A stretch of 64,000 bases of DNA from Planifilum fulgidum. GTDB taxonomy: Bacteria; Bacillota; Bacilli; Thermoactinomycetales; DSM-44946. Below the pieces are notes generated by a model that saw only the letters and a program-made list of their open reading frames with translations, ran no database searches and was not told the origin of the DNA. Both the position numbers and the translations under genes were made by a program. Position 1 is the stretch's first letter, and every line of letters starts with the position of its first letter. Positions 36,675-46,360 of this stretch are shown here, piece by piece. The DNA is taken from positions 1 to 64,000 of the forward strand of contig NZ_FOOK01000018.1 in the NCBI RefSeq assembly GCF_900113175.1, written 5' to 3'.

Positions 36675-38351
36675 GTGAAAATGGCCGATGTGGCGGTCCT
36701 CCTGGACCGGGAAGAGGCGCGGAAGCGGTGGAGCCGGGGGGAAAACGCCTTCGGCGGCGAACTGTTTGAAATCCTGTCCCACGGCGGCATTCCCCATCGC
36801 CGGGTCTTTGATCCGAAGGAGCTCGGCAAGCCGGATGTTCTGCTCGTCGCCTTGGCGGGGCGGGAGGCGGTTCCCCTGTTGAAGGACGTGGCCGAACGGG
36901 GAGGGGAAGTGTTCGTCTTCGGCAGCTTTCCGGAGATGGCCGGCGCGCTGGGGGCGGAGGAGAAGATGATCGAGGGAGCGGGTTATGCATACACGGAGGA
37001 GGAAAATAGGCCTCCTCTCCGCTTTCTTCGCGCCTGCCGCTGGAGGGTTTCTTCTTCGGCTCCCTGTTCCGCGAGGGGGGGATTGTACGGCGGAAATCCC
37101 GACGGACCCTTTCACGGTCCCCTCTTTCACCGGTTTGCGATCGGGTCGGGGGGCATCACCCACTGGGCGGTGGATCTTCCGGGCACGGTGGTGGGGCTTC
37201 AGCAGGGAACCCGTCCGGTGGAAAGGGACGGTTTCCCCGCCCCCGACGGTACGGCGGGGATCGACGACGGCATCCTGAAGGCCGACGACGGGTTCGAGAT
37301 GGACTGGGAGGTGGACCGGGCCCGGACCGAGACCGGCGAGCGGTATTTCGCCCATCCCTATGCGGATCTGTGGAAGGAGACCCTGATCGGTTCGCTGCTG
37401 AAGGCGGCCACCGCCCGGGGGTTGACGCTTCCCTTTGTGGATTACTGGCCCGCCGGCGTGTCACAGGTGGCGATGATTTCCCTGGACAGCGACTGGAATC
37501 TGGATGATTCGGCGGAAACCACCCTGCGGCTGTTGAGGGAGTGCGATGTGGCCGCCACCTGGTGCCTGATCGAGCCGGGATACAGCCCCGGGATCTATCC
37601 CAAGGTGGCCGCGGAGGGGCATGAATTGGCCTTTCACTATAACGCCTACGAGCCGGACGGAGGGGCCTGGGGGCGGGAGGCGTTTTTAAGGCAACTGGAA
37701 TGGCTCAGGCGCGCAATCGGGACGGAGCGGGTGGTTTCCAACAAAAACCATTACACCCGGTATGAAGGGTGGGGGGAACTGTTCCGCTGGTGCGAGGAAT
37801 TCGGCATCCGGTCGGATCAGACCCGGGGTCCGAGCAAAAAGGGGAACATCGGCTTTTTGTTCGGGACGTGCCATCCCTATTTTCCCATCGCCCGGGCAGA
37901 CGAGGAAAACCGGTTCTACGACGTGTTGGAAATCAGTTTCCTCACCCAGGATGTCAATCTTGGCCGCCTGGCGGATGAGAGCGTGATCGTTCCCTTCCTG
38001 GAGGGGGTGCGGCGGGTGCGGGGCGTCGCCCACTTTCTCTTCCATCCCATCCACCTCCACCGGGAAAAGCCGGTCCGGGGGGCGCTGAGAAGGGTGGTCG
38101 AGGAGGCGCGAGGGCGGAATTTCGACTTCTGGACCGGCGAGCAGATCGACGACTGGGAGCGGCGCCGGCGGCGCATCCGGCTGGCGGGGGTGGATGAGGA
38201 GGGAAGACCGCTGGTGTCCGGGTCGGCGGGATGCGAGGACGCGGCGATCATGGTTCCCGTTCCCCGGGGAAGGGAAGAGCGGGGGGGGACGGTCCTCCGC
38301 CACGGAGTCCGGTGCAAAGCATGGTCCCTGTCGCTGGCGAAACGAGTGTGA
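36675..38351 (+). CDS. Polysaccharide-deacetylase-like (NodB fold) protein
   Basis: 558 residues, starting GTG 36675, 2 bp after the previous gene. The N-terminal 105 residues look like a flavodoxin/glutaminase-like fold (PDVLLVALAGREAVPLLKDV). The NodB-type barrel has AMISLDSDWNLDD near residue 268 and GHELAFHYNAYEPDGG near 320, where the metal-binding Asp and His of carbohydrate esterase family 4 would be. It may remove N-acetyl groups from a glycan. About residues 105-140 are oddly Arg-, Ser- and Pro-rich; a frame with FFFGSLFREGG runs beside it, so paired indels around a G7 run are possible. Confidence 0.7.
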   Translation: MKMADVAVLLDREEARKRWSRGENAFGGELFEILSHGGIPHRRVFDPKELGKPDVLLVALAGREAVPLLKDVAERGGEVFVFGSFPEMAGALGAEEKMIEGAGYAYTEEENRPPLRFLRACRWRVSSSAPCSARGGLYGGNPDGPFHGPLFHRFAIGSGGITHWAVDLPGTVVGLQQGTRPVERDGFPAPDGTAGIDDGILKADDGFEMDWEVDRARTETGERYFAHPYADLWKETLIGSLLKAATARGLTLPFVDYWPAGVSQVAMISLDSDWNLDDSAETTLRLLRECDVAATWCLIEPGYSPGIYPKVAAEGHELAFHYNAYEPDGGAWGREAFLRQLEWLRRAIGTERVVSNKNHYTRYEGWGELFRWCEEFGIRSDQTRGPSKKGNIGFLFGTCHPYFPIARADEENRFYDVLEISFLTQDVNLGRLADESVIVPFLEGVRRVRGVAHFLFHPIHLHREKPVRGALRRVVEEARGRNFDFWTGEQIDDWERRRRRIRLAGVDEEGRPLVSGSAGCEDAAIMVPVPRGREERGGTVLRHGVRCKAWSLSLAKRV

Positions 38352-38389
38352 GGCATTGTTGATCAAGGCGCTTGAAGGAGGGGAAGCAG

Positions 38390-39628
38390 GTGCGGGAAGA
38401 GGAGCTGGCCATCCACGGCGGGCCGAGGGTGAAGACGGACGCCTTCGGGACGGGCAAACGCTTCGGCGCGGAGGAGGCGAAAGAGCTGCTGGAGGCCTTG
38501 GAACAAAACACGCTGTTTTACCACTCCGGGACGAAGGTGAAGACCTTTCTGCGGCGCTTTAACGAACTGTACGGCGTCCGGTACAGCGTGGCCGTTTCCT
38601 CCGGAACGGCGGCGATCCACGTCGCCCTGGGGGCGGCGGGAGTGACGGTGGGGGACGAGGTGATCACCAGTCCGATCACCGATCAGGGGACGTTGATCGG
38701 CATTTTGTACCAGAATGCGATTCCGGTGTTCGCCGACCTGGATCCCCGCACCTACAATCTGGATCCGGCATCGGTGGAGGAGAGGATCACCCCCCGGACC
38801 AAGGCCATCCTGGTCGTCCATCTGGCGGGCACTCCCGCCGACATGGACGGGATCATGGAGGTCGCCCGAAAGCATCGCCTCAAGGTGATCGAGGATTGCG
38901 CCCAGAGCTGGCTGACCCGCCACCGGGGCAAACTGGCGGGCACCTTCGGCGACTACGGGTGTTTCAGCACCAACGATTTCAAGCATATCAGCACCGGGGA
39001 CGGGGGAATCGTCACCGTCAATTCCGGGGATGAAGAGGATTTTCAGCGGGTGCACGCTTTTGCCGACAAGAATTACCGGCGCTTTTCGGATGAGGTGATG
39101 CGGGATCCGGAGTGCCTGGCCCCCAATTACCGGATGACGGAGCTTCAGGGGGCCGTCGGCATCGCCCAGCTGAAAAAGTTGTCCTGGATCTGCGGAAGGC
39201 GCCATGCCTACGGCGAGCGGATCACCGAGGGCATCCGGGATTTGCCGGGCGTCCTTCCGCCGAAGGTGCCCGAAGGCGGCTGGTCTTCCTACTGGTTTTA
39301 CATGTTCCGGGTGGATGAGTCCCGGCTGTCCTGCACGCGGGATCAGTTTGCCCTCGCCCTCCGGGGGGAGGGTATTCCCGCAAGTCCCGGTTACATTCCC
39401 CACGTGCTGTACCGGCAAAAGATGTTTCGGGAGCGGCGGGCCTATCCCGGCAGCGATTTTCCTTTCTCCCTGTCGGACGTCTCCTATGAACCGGGACTCT
39501 GCCCCGTCGCCGAGCGGATTTTGGCGACGTCGATCCGCCTTCCCGTCAGCGAATTTTTTACGGAAAAGGACATCGACGACATGATCCGGGCGATCCGGAA
39601 AGTGGCGCGGTATTACGCCAAGGGGTGA
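38390..39628 (+). CDS. DegT/DnrJ/EryC1 sugar aminotransferase
   Basis: 412 residues, PLP-dependent. The Schiff-base Lys is in STNDFKHISTGDGGIVTV near residue 197; VSSGTAAIHVALGAAGV and IEDCAQSW are the phosphate and pyridine contacts. The family transaminates keto-sugars, usually on the way to amino-deoxy sugars. In this degradative island it may run with the Gfo/Idh oxidoreductases to remove or exchange an amino group (inference). GTG 38390 follows GGAGGGGAAG; an upstream TTG is unlikely. Confidence 0.9.
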   Translation: MREEELAIHGGPRVKTDAFGTGKRFGAEEAKELLEALEQNTLFYHSGTKVKTFLRRFNELYGVRYSVAVSSGTAAIHVALGAAGVTVGDEVITSPITDQGTLIGILYQNAIPVFADLDPRTYNLDPASVEERITPRTKAILVVHLAGTPADMDGIMEVARKHRLKVIEDCAQSWLTRHRGKLAGTFGDYGCFSTNDFKHISTGDGGIVTVNSGDEEDFQRVHAFADKNYRRFSDEVMRDPECLAPNYRMTELQGAVGIAQLKKLSWICGRRHAYGERITEGIRDLPGVLPPKVPEGGWSSYWFYMFRVDESRLSCTRDQFALALRGEGIPASPGYIPHVLYRQKMFRERRAYPGSDFPFSLSDVSYEPGLCPVAERILATSIRLPVSEFFTEKDIDDMIRAIRKVARYYAKG

Positions 39629-39900
39629 CGGCGGGGTTTTTCCGCCGGATTGCGGGACGCGGACTCGGCATGGTCTGCCGGAGGGAAGGCGGTACGGGTC
39701 TTCATGTCCGTCACGCCCGCACCTCACCGCAACCGGTGGCGCTTTTTCATGACGTTGGCGGCTTTGGGATCCGCATCTTTCGGAAAAATCTCGCGACGCG
39801 GGGGCGGGGAAGGACGGCCCCGTCCGGATTTTGGAGGATGCTAGTTTGACGGGAGTGAGCCTCGATGACGGCCGTTATCAGCGGGCGGGAGGAAGAGAGC

Positions 39901-41796
39901 ATGAGGCTGCGGTTTCAGGGAGATCTGTCCGGCCTGGAGGCCGGATTGAAGGAGCTGGAAGCCGATCTTTCCTTTGTCCGGGATGGAAGGGGATTTCCCG
40001 TGGAAGTGGAGCGGATACCGGAAAGTCTGCTCCAGGTTGAGGTGGGGAAGGAGCGGGGGCGGATCCGGTTCCGGGAGCCCGTCCATTTCTACCGCGGGCT
40101 CGGCATCCTGATCGGTGCCCTCCGGGACGGAAAGACGGAGGCCGTGACGGAAAAGCCCCGGTTTGCGATGAACGGGGCCATGTTCGATTGTTCCCGGAAC
40201 GCCGTGTTCCGGCCCGAGGTTCTGCGGCGGGTGATCCGGATCATGGCGTTGATGGGGCTCAACATGCTCATGCTGTACACGGAAGACACTTACACCGTGG
40301 AAGGGGAGCCCTACTTCGGATACATGCGCGGCCGCTATACGCCGGAGGAACTGAAGGAGCTGGACGAGTACGCCGCCCTTTTCGGCATCGAAATGATTCC
40401 CTGCATTCAAACCCTGGCCCACTTGGCCGCCTTTCTGAAGTGGGAGCCGGCGCGAAAGTACCGGGACACCGAGGACGTGCTCCTGGCCGGATCCGAGGAC
40501 ACCTACCGGCTGATCGAAGGAATGATCCGCTCCGTCTCCGGAACGTTCCGGAGCCGGCGCATCCACATCGGGATGGATGAGGCATTCGGCTTGGGAAGGG
40601 GGAGGTATCTGGACCGCTTCGGTTACCGGCCTCCCTTCGAGATCATGATGGATCATCTTGGGAAGGTGCTGGACATCACCTCCCGGTACGGGCTGAGGCC
40701 CATGATGTGGAGCGACATGTTTTTCCGGATGGGCTCTCCCGGCCACGAGTATTACGATTTGAGCGCGGAGATTCCCGGCGAGGCGGTCCGCCGGATGCCC
40801 GAGGGCATCCGGCTGGTGTACTGGGATTATTATCACGAAGATCCCGCCTTCTATGAGCAATTCATCGAAAAACACCGCTTACTGGGATCCGATCCCGTTT
40901 TCGCGGGAGGAGTGTGGACCTGGGCGGGGCCGGCGGTCCATTACGAGAAAACCTTCGCCGCCACCAACGCGGCCCTTTCCGCCTGCAAGCGGAAGGGGAT
41001 CCGGGAGGTGTTCGCCACCTTCTGGGGGGATGACGGGGCGGAGACCAACATGTTGGCCGGCCTGCTGGGACTGCAGCTGTTCGCCGAACACGGCTACGCG
41101 GAACAGCCGGATCCGGAAACCCTGAAACGGCGCTTTGCCCTCTGCACCGGAGGCGATGCCGACGCTTTCCTCAACATGGGGAGATTCGACACCCTTCCCG
41201 GGGCGGACATGGGGGCGCTGATTCCCGATAACCCCTCCAAATTCCTGTTGTGGCAGGATGTGTTGATCGGCCTGTTCGACAAGCACCTGGAGGGGGCGGG
41301 TGCCGCGGAATATTACGATCGGCTGCACCGCCTTCTGAAGGCCGACCGGGACCGGGCCGGAAGGTGGCGGGAGCTCTTTGAGGTTCCCGTCCGGTTGAGC
41401 GCCGTACTGCGCATGAAATGCGACATCGGCCTGAGGATCAAGGCGCATTACGATCGCGGGGAAAAGGACAGGCTGGAGGCCGTCGCCCGGGAAGAACTGC
41501 CGAAATTGCACCGGGAGATCGACCGGTTGCGGAAGGCGCACCGAAAACAGTGGTTCAGCACCTACAAACCCTTTGGCTGGGAGGTGCTGGACATCCGATA
41601 CGGAGGGCTGCTTGCCCGGGTGGAGACGGCGATGGAACGCCTCCTGGACTATTGCTCCGGAAGGATTTCCCGCATCGAGGAGCTGGAGGAAGAGCGGCTG
41701 GGATTCGACGGATTCCGCCCCGGACGGGACCCGGGCGTCGGCAAGGCCAATCTGTATTCCCGGATCGCTTCGGCCTGCGTCATGGGCTTCCGCTGA
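39901..41796 (+). CDS. GH20-type beta-N-acetylhexosaminidase
   Basis: 631 residues, no signal peptide, so it acts in the cytoplasm on imported oligosaccharides. A small N-terminal domain leads to a TIM barrel with LMGLNMLMLYTEDTYTVEGE and RIHIGMDEAFGLGRG near residue 225; the Asp-Glu pair is the catalytic pair of GH20, where the neighbouring acetamido group assists. The Trp-rich strand (FAGGVWTWAG, FATFWGDDGAE) lines the pocket. A helical C-terminal domain follows. ATG 39901 is behind GGGAGGAAG; ATG 39865 would add 12 residues. Confidence 0.82.
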   Translation: MRLRFQGDLSGLEAGLKELEADLSFVRDGRGFPVEVERIPESLLQVEVGKERGRIRFREPVHFYRGLGILIGALRDGKTEAVTEKPRFAMNGAMFDCSRNAVFRPEVLRRVIRIMALMGLNMLMLYTEDTYTVEGEPYFGYMRGRYTPEELKELDEYAALFGIEMIPCIQTLAHLAAFLKWEPARKYRDTEDVLLAGSEDTYRLIEGMIRSVSGTFRSRRIHIGMDEAFGLGRGRYLDRFGYRPPFEIMMDHLGKVLDITSRYGLRPMMWSDMFFRMGSPGHEYYDLSAEIPGEAVRRMPEGIRLVYWDYYHEDPAFYEQFIEKHRLLGSDPVFAGGVWTWAGPAVHYEKTFAATNAALSACKRKGIREVFATFWGDDGAETNMLAGLLGLQLFAEHGYAEQPDPETLKRRFALCTGGDADAFLNMGRFDTLPGADMGALIPDNPSKFLLWQDVLIGLFDKHLEGAGAAEYYDRLHRLLKADRDRAGRWRELFEVPVRLSAVLRMKCDIGLRIKAHYDRGEKDRLEAVAREELPKLHREIDRLRKAHRKQWFSTYKPFGWEVLDIRYGGLLARVETAMERLLDYCSGRISRIEELEEERLGFDGFRPGRDPGVGKANLYSRIASACVMGFR

Positions 41797-41872
41797 AGGG
41801 ATGAAGCCGGCATGCCGAAGGGTTCCGCCTCCTTTCGCGACGGGTTTTCACTTTGGATTGGAGGGGACTCCG

Positions 41873-43978
41873 ATGAATCCGGGCCGCCTGCTGCTGATCG
41901 CCGATTTGATCCCGCCGGGTCCGGAGGCGTTGGAACGGTTCGACGTGGGCGCCCAGGTGGAGGCGATCACCCGCTTGGGATTTAGCGCCCAGCACATCGA
42001 GGTGACCGATGTGACCGTCGGGGAGGCGGGGATCGCCTTTTTCGATTCCAAACATGCCCGCTTGAACCGGCGGGATCTCTTGAAGGAATACCGAAAGCAC
42101 CACGGGCGGCGGGGGAGTTGGGACATCGTCTATTTCAACGTGCACTGGCTGAGCGGGGAATTGATGCCGCTTCATCCCGAATGGTTCCAGCGGGACGGCC
42201 GCGGGGGAATCATTCCCATCCCCTACGGAAGCGGAGGCTATTCCTGCATCAATTCCCCTTTCCGGGATTGGGCGATGGAAATGATCCGGGAAATCGGCAT
42301 GTACGGGGTGAAGGGAATCTTCCTGGACGGCCCCGTGTTCAGTCCGAAGGGATGTTATTGCGATGCCTGCAGGGCGGGTTTTAAAGGACAACACGGGTTG
42401 GAATACGCGCCGGAACAGATGAAGGACCCTCTCGTCTTTCACAAGGTGTTGACCTTCAAGCAGGAGAGCATCGCCCGGTTTGTCCGGGATGTGCGAAAAT
42501 CCCTGAAAAGCGTCAATCCGGACGCGGTGCTGTACATGAACGGACTCCCGCTGGGTCCGGGAACCTGCGGCCGGGACAACCGCCGGGTGGCCCCCTGGCA
42601 GGATGCCCTGCTCGCCGAGGGCGGGTTTTTGTCCGGGGATTTGCGGGATCTTCCGGTCTGGAAGCCCGCGGCTACGGCCAAATGGCTGGAAACCCAGGCG
42701 GAAGGGAAACCGACCATCGTCGCCGTCGCCGGGAGGCACGGCCCGTGGAACCGTTACCTGCTTCCCGCGGCGGAAACCTGGATCGCCTATGCCCTTTCCG
42801 TCGCCAACGGCGCCCATGTCTGGTACGGCATCTACGATGCGAACCGCGACGACCCGCGGATGAACACCGTAAGGGAAATCAACCGGCTTTTGTCCGCCCA
42901 CTCCGATTGCCTGGCGCAGACCGCCTCGGTCGCCAGGGTGGCTTTGGTCTGGTCCCTGAAAAACGCCAATTTCTATCAGACCACCGCGGAGCAGCTGGAT
43001 TTTGTGGAAGGGAAGGCGGTCCTTGAGCATCGGATGAAGAGCGATGCGAGGCGGGCCTTTAACGGATGGTTCGAGGTGCTGTCCCGTTCCCACCGCCTCT
43101 TCGACGTGATCGACGATCACTGCCTGGAGCGCGGCGGTTTGTCCCGTTACGAGCTGGTCATCCTCCCGAACGTGGCCTGCATGGGGGAGAAGGAGTGCCG
43201 GTCGATCCGGGATTACGTGGCGGAGGGCGGCAACGTCATCGCCACCTACGACACCGCCCTCTGGGATGCCTGGGGGAGGCCGCGGGAAACCCACCCCTTG
43301 AAGGAAGTGTTCGAGATCTCGGAGACGGAGGGAGCCGAGTATCTGCGCTGCGATCATGTGGCTTTGGAGCCGTCGCCGCTGACCGGGGGAATCGACCAAT
43401 CGCTCATTCCCGCCCCGCACCTGCACATAAAGGTGGTTCCCGCGCCGGGGGCCCGGGCCCATATGCATTTCCAGGAAAAGCAACCCTCCAGCTACTGCGA
43501 CCTGCCTCCGAAGACGGATCATCCGTTTCTCTTGAAAAACCGCTTCGGAAAAGGGACGGCGCTCCTGTTTACGGGAAACATCGACGCGATGTACGAAACC
43601 TACCGTTTTCCCGAACACGGCCGGTTGATGCGAAATGCCGTCGACGGGCTGAGCCGGCGTGACGTCCGGATGGATGAAGAATCGACCTCCCTCATTGTCA
43701 ACGTTCGCGAAAAGGGAAACCGGCGGATTCTCCACTTGGTCAATTGCCCCCACGACGTCGGACGGCCGATCGAGCGGGTGAAGGAGCTAAGGGATGTGAA
43801 AATTTCCGTCCACACGGGGAGAAGGCCCCGATCCATCCGGACGATTCGGGGAGAGTGCGACCTTTCCTTTTCCTACGCGGAAGGATGGGTCTCTTTCCAA
43901 GTGCCGGAAGTGAGAGAGTATGAAGCCGCGGTGATCGATCTGCCGGGAAAAGGCGATGAACGCGGTTCGGACCGTTGA
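41873..43978 (+). CDS. GHL6-like glycoside hydrolase with trimerisation-like domain
   Basis: 701 residues. The first 330 form a barrel resembling hypothetical glycosyl hydrolase 6: VYFNVHWLSGELMPLHPEWF, CINSPFRDWAMEMIREIGMY, GIFLDGPVFSPKGCYCDACR. The Asp of FLDGP is the likely nucleophile region. The middle (about 400-600) is like the beta-galactosidase trimerisation domain (LVILPNVACMGEKECRSI, DYVAEGGNVIATYDTALWD). A beta-sandwich ends the protein. No signal peptide, thus intracellular. GGAGGGGAC precedes ATG 41873. Linkage specificity unknown. Confidence 0.75.
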   Translation: MNPGRLLLIADLIPPGPEALERFDVGAQVEAITRLGFSAQHIEVTDVTVGEAGIAFFDSKHARLNRRDLLKEYRKHHGRRGSWDIVYFNVHWLSGELMPLHPEWFQRDGRGGIIPIPYGSGGYSCINSPFRDWAMEMIREIGMYGVKGIFLDGPVFSPKGCYCDACRAGFKGQHGLEYAPEQMKDPLVFHKVLTFKQESIARFVRDVRKSLKSVNPDAVLYMNGLPLGPGTCGRDNRRVAPWQDALLAEGGFLSGDLRDLPVWKPAATAKWLETQAEGKPTIVAVAGRHGPWNRYLLPAAETWIAYALSVANGAHVWYGIYDANRDDPRMNTVREINRLLSAHSDCLAQTASVARVALVWSLKNANFYQTTAEQLDFVEGKAVLEHRMKSDARRAFNGWFEVLSRSHRLFDVIDDHCLERGGLSRYELVILPNVACMGEKECRSIRDYVAEGGNVIATYDTALWDAWGRPRETHPLKEVFEISETEGAEYLRCDHVALEPSPLTGGIDQSLIPAPHLHIKVVPAPGARAHMHFQEKQPSSYCDLPPKTDHPFLLKNRFGKGTALLFTGNIDAMYETYRFPEHGRLMRNAVDGLSRRDVRMDEESTSLIVNVREKGNRRILHLVNCPHDVGRPIERVKELRDVKISVHTGRRPRSIRTIRGECDLSFSYAEGWVSFQVPEVREYEAAVIDLPGKGDERGSDR

Positions 43979-44023
43979 TCTTAGGCTTGTTTGCTTCCGT
44001 TTGGTTTGTCGGCCTCCGGCATT

Positions 44024-44061
44024 GTCCAACCATGATTGGACCCATTTCCCATGCGGAAATG
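44024..44061. promoter_or_regulatory. Two adjacent hairpins before the second oxidoreductase
   Basis: GTCCAA-CCATGA-TTGGAC (44024-44041) and CATTTCC-CATGC-GGAAATG (44043-44061) are perfect inverted repeats side by side in a 259-bp gap. They may be operators or an internal processing site. Confidence 0.4.
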
Positions 44062-44237
44062 ATTGTTCGCCATCCCCATTCCCTTTCGGGAGGCAGAAAT
44101 TGCGCCCGATCGGCATCCCTTTGTCCGCCTTTGCCGGTCAGCCTGCGGAAGTGCGGCGGATCTGCTGCCGGTACGGGCGGATACGGGGACGATGTGGCGC
44201 CGTCAAAGGACGGAAAAATGGAGAGGAGAGAGGGACA

Positions 44238-45236
44238 ATGATTAATATCCTGATCGTCGGCGCGGGAACGATGGGACGCATCCATGCCCAAGCCTTCGCG
44301 GGAATGAAGGATGCGCGCGTCAGCGGCATCGTCGACAGGGACGCGCGGCGGGCGGAAGAACTGGCGAAACCGGTTGGCGCTTCCCCTTTCACCACCTTTG
44401 AAGAGGCGATCAGGGAGGTTCCGGCGGAGGTGGTCGACATCTGCCTGCCCACTCCTTTTCACAAGCCCTTTGTTCTCAAGGCGGCGGATGCCGGAAAACA
44501 TGTGATCTGCGAAAAACCCCTCGCCCGGAACCTCGAGGATGCACGGGAGATGATTGAAGCGTGCCGGGAAAAGGGGGTGGAGCTGTTCGTCGGACATGTG
44601 GTCCGGTTTTTTCCCGAATACGTGAGGGCCAGGGAGCTCGTGAAGAACGGAAGAATCGGCAACGTCACCGTTGTCCGCACCGGGCGCGGCGGAAGCTTCC
44701 CGGCGGGATGGAACGACTGGTATGCCGATTTTCATGCCAGCGGCGGACTGGTTTTGGATATGATCATCCACGATTTCGATTACCTCCGTTGGTGTTTCGG
44801 CGAAGTGGAGCGGGTGTTTGCCAAGGGTCTGACCGGCCGGGGTTACGCCCGCAGGGATTACGCGCTGGTCACCTTGCGGTTTCAAAGCGGTGTGATCGCC
44901 CATGTGGAGGGCATGTGGTCCCACGGAAGTTTTTCCTACCGTTTTGAGATCGCGGGGAAAACGGGCATTATCGCATATGACAGCGCGAAGGACCGGCCGC
45001 TGTTGGTGCGGGGGCACGGCAAGGAGGCATCCCTTCGCGGGGTGGAAGTTCCGGAAAGCCCGTTGAACGAAGATCCCTATGCCCGCCAATTGCGGCACTT
45101 CCTCCATTGTTTGAAGACCGGTGAACAGCCGGTTGTCACGGCGGAGGACGCGTACCGGGCGATGGAGATCGCTTTGGCGGCCCTCCGTTCCATCGAGACG
45201 GGAGAGCCGGTCAAGCCGGGGGAGCTCGTCTCCTGA
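44238..45236 (+). CDS. Gfo/Idh/MocA-family oxidoreductase (2)
   Basis: 332 residues. Canonical NAD(P) loop INILIVGAGTMGRIHAQAFA, catalytic motif VICEKPLARNLEDAREMIEA and the substrate-domain motif SGGLVLDMIIHDFDYLRW, with the His often acting as base. It probably oxidises a hydroxyl of a sugar or inositol derivative. GAGAGGAGAGAGGG precedes ATG 44238; the frame is open upstream but not family-like. Tandem with the third member. Confidence 0.9.
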   Translation: MINILIVGAGTMGRIHAQAFAGMKDARVSGIVDRDARRAEELAKPVGASPFTTFEEAIREVPAEVVDICLPTPFHKPFVLKAADAGKHVICEKPLARNLEDAREMIEACREKGVELFVGHVVRFFPEYVRARELVKNGRIGNVTVVRTGRGGSFPAGWNDWYADFHASGGLVLDMIIHDFDYLRWCFGEVERVFAKGLTGRGYARRDYALVTLRFQSGVIAHVEGMWSHGSFSYRFEIAGKTGIIAYDSAKDRPLLVRGHGKEASLRGVEVPESPLNEDPYARQLRHFLHCLKTGEQPVVTAEDAYRAMEIALAALRSIETGEPVKPGELVS

Positions 45237-45325
45237 ACGGGACATTCTTTGTTTCCGGTGTGGATCTTTGCAGGTATCGGCCGCGGGCAAGTCTTTTGGT
45301 CAGGATGAATCGGGGGGTGGGACCG

Positions 45326-46300
45326 ATGAAAGTGGGAATCATCAGTGTTGCTCATATGCATGCCTACAGTTATGCGCGGGCGCTAAAGCAATTGGAGGGC
45401 GTCGAATTGGCGGGGATCGCCGACCCCGACCAGGAACGGGGCGGGGCGGCGGCCCGGCGGTTCGGTGTCCAATTCTTTCCCGACATCGACGGTTTGTTGG
45501 ACTCGGACATCGATGCGGTGATCGTCACCTCGGAAAACGTCAAGCACCGAGAGCATGTTCTGGCGGCGGCAAGGGTGGGAAAACACGTCCTGTGTGAAAA
45601 ACCGCTGGCGACGATTCTGCAGGATGCCCGGGAAATGATCGAAGCCTGCAAGAAAAACGGGGTGGAGCTGATGACGGCTTTTCCGGTGCGGTTCAATCCT
45701 TCGATCGCCCGGGCCAGGGAGATGATCAAGGAGGGACGGTTGGGCAGGATTCTGGCCATCAAAGGAACGAATCGGGGAAAAAACCCGGGCGGTTGGTTTG
45801 TCGATCCCTCGCTGTCGGGGGGAGGGGCGGTGATGGACCATACGGTTCACGTTGTCGATGTGATGCGTTGGTTCATGGGAAGCGAGGTGCGGGAAGTTTA
45901 CGCCGAAGTGGACCGCTTGCCTTCCGCCGGCGGGATCGACGAAGCGGGCATCCTGACCATGGAATTCGACAACGGAGTCTTTGCCACCCTGGATTGCAGC
46001 TGGTCGCGGAACCGGGCGTTTCCGACCTGGGGGGATGTGACGCTGGAGATTGTCGGCACCGAGGGGGCGCTGTCGGTTGACGCCTTCGCGCAAAAGCTTC
46101 ACGTCTACACCGATGATCAGGGCGTCAGTTGGGATTATTGGGGTGACGACATGGATGTCGGCATGATCCGCGAATTCGTCGTCAGCATTCGTGAAGGGCG
46201 GTCGCCGTCGGTAACCGGGGAAGACGGGCTGAAAGCCGTCGAAGTGGCGCTGGCGGCCTACCGGGCCGCAGAGACGCAGACTCCGGTAATTCTCCGCTGA
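45326..46300 (+). CDS. Gfo/Idh/MocA-family oxidoreductase (3)
   Basis: 324 residues. Its N-terminus (KVGIISVAHMHAYSYARALK) departs from GxGxxG, while VLCEKPLATILQDAREMIEA and SGGGAVMDHTVHVVDVMRWF keep the catalytic Lys and His. Clearly related to the preceding gene (same blocks, same spacing) and probably arose by duplication, but the active-site loop differs, so a second step in one pathway is plausible. ATG 45326 follows GGGGGGTGGG. Confidence 0.9.
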   Translation: MKVGIISVAHMHAYSYARALKQLEGVELAGIADPDQERGGAAARRFGVQFFPDIDGLLDSDIDAVIVTSENVKHREHVLAAARVGKHVLCEKPLATILQDAREMIEACKKNGVELMTAFPVRFNPSIARAREMIKEGRLGRILAIKGTNRGKNPGGWFVDPSLSGGGAVMDHTVHVVDVMRWFMGSEVREVYAEVDRLPSAGGIDEAGILTMEFDNGVFATLDCSWSRNRAFPTWGDVTLEIVGTEGALSVDAFAQKLHVYTDDQGVSWDYWGDDMDVGMIREFVVSIREGRSPSVTGEDGLKAVEVALAAYRAAETQTPVILR

Positions 46301-46360
46301 GGATGGGGACTTGCTTCTTATTTGGGTGGTGGCGAGGAAACGAAAGAGGGGGATTAGGCG

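Noticed and set aside
41780-43753. 657-codon minus-strand open frame opposite the GHL6-like gene
   Set aside because: Shadow frame; the plus strand has clear domains and a ribosome site.
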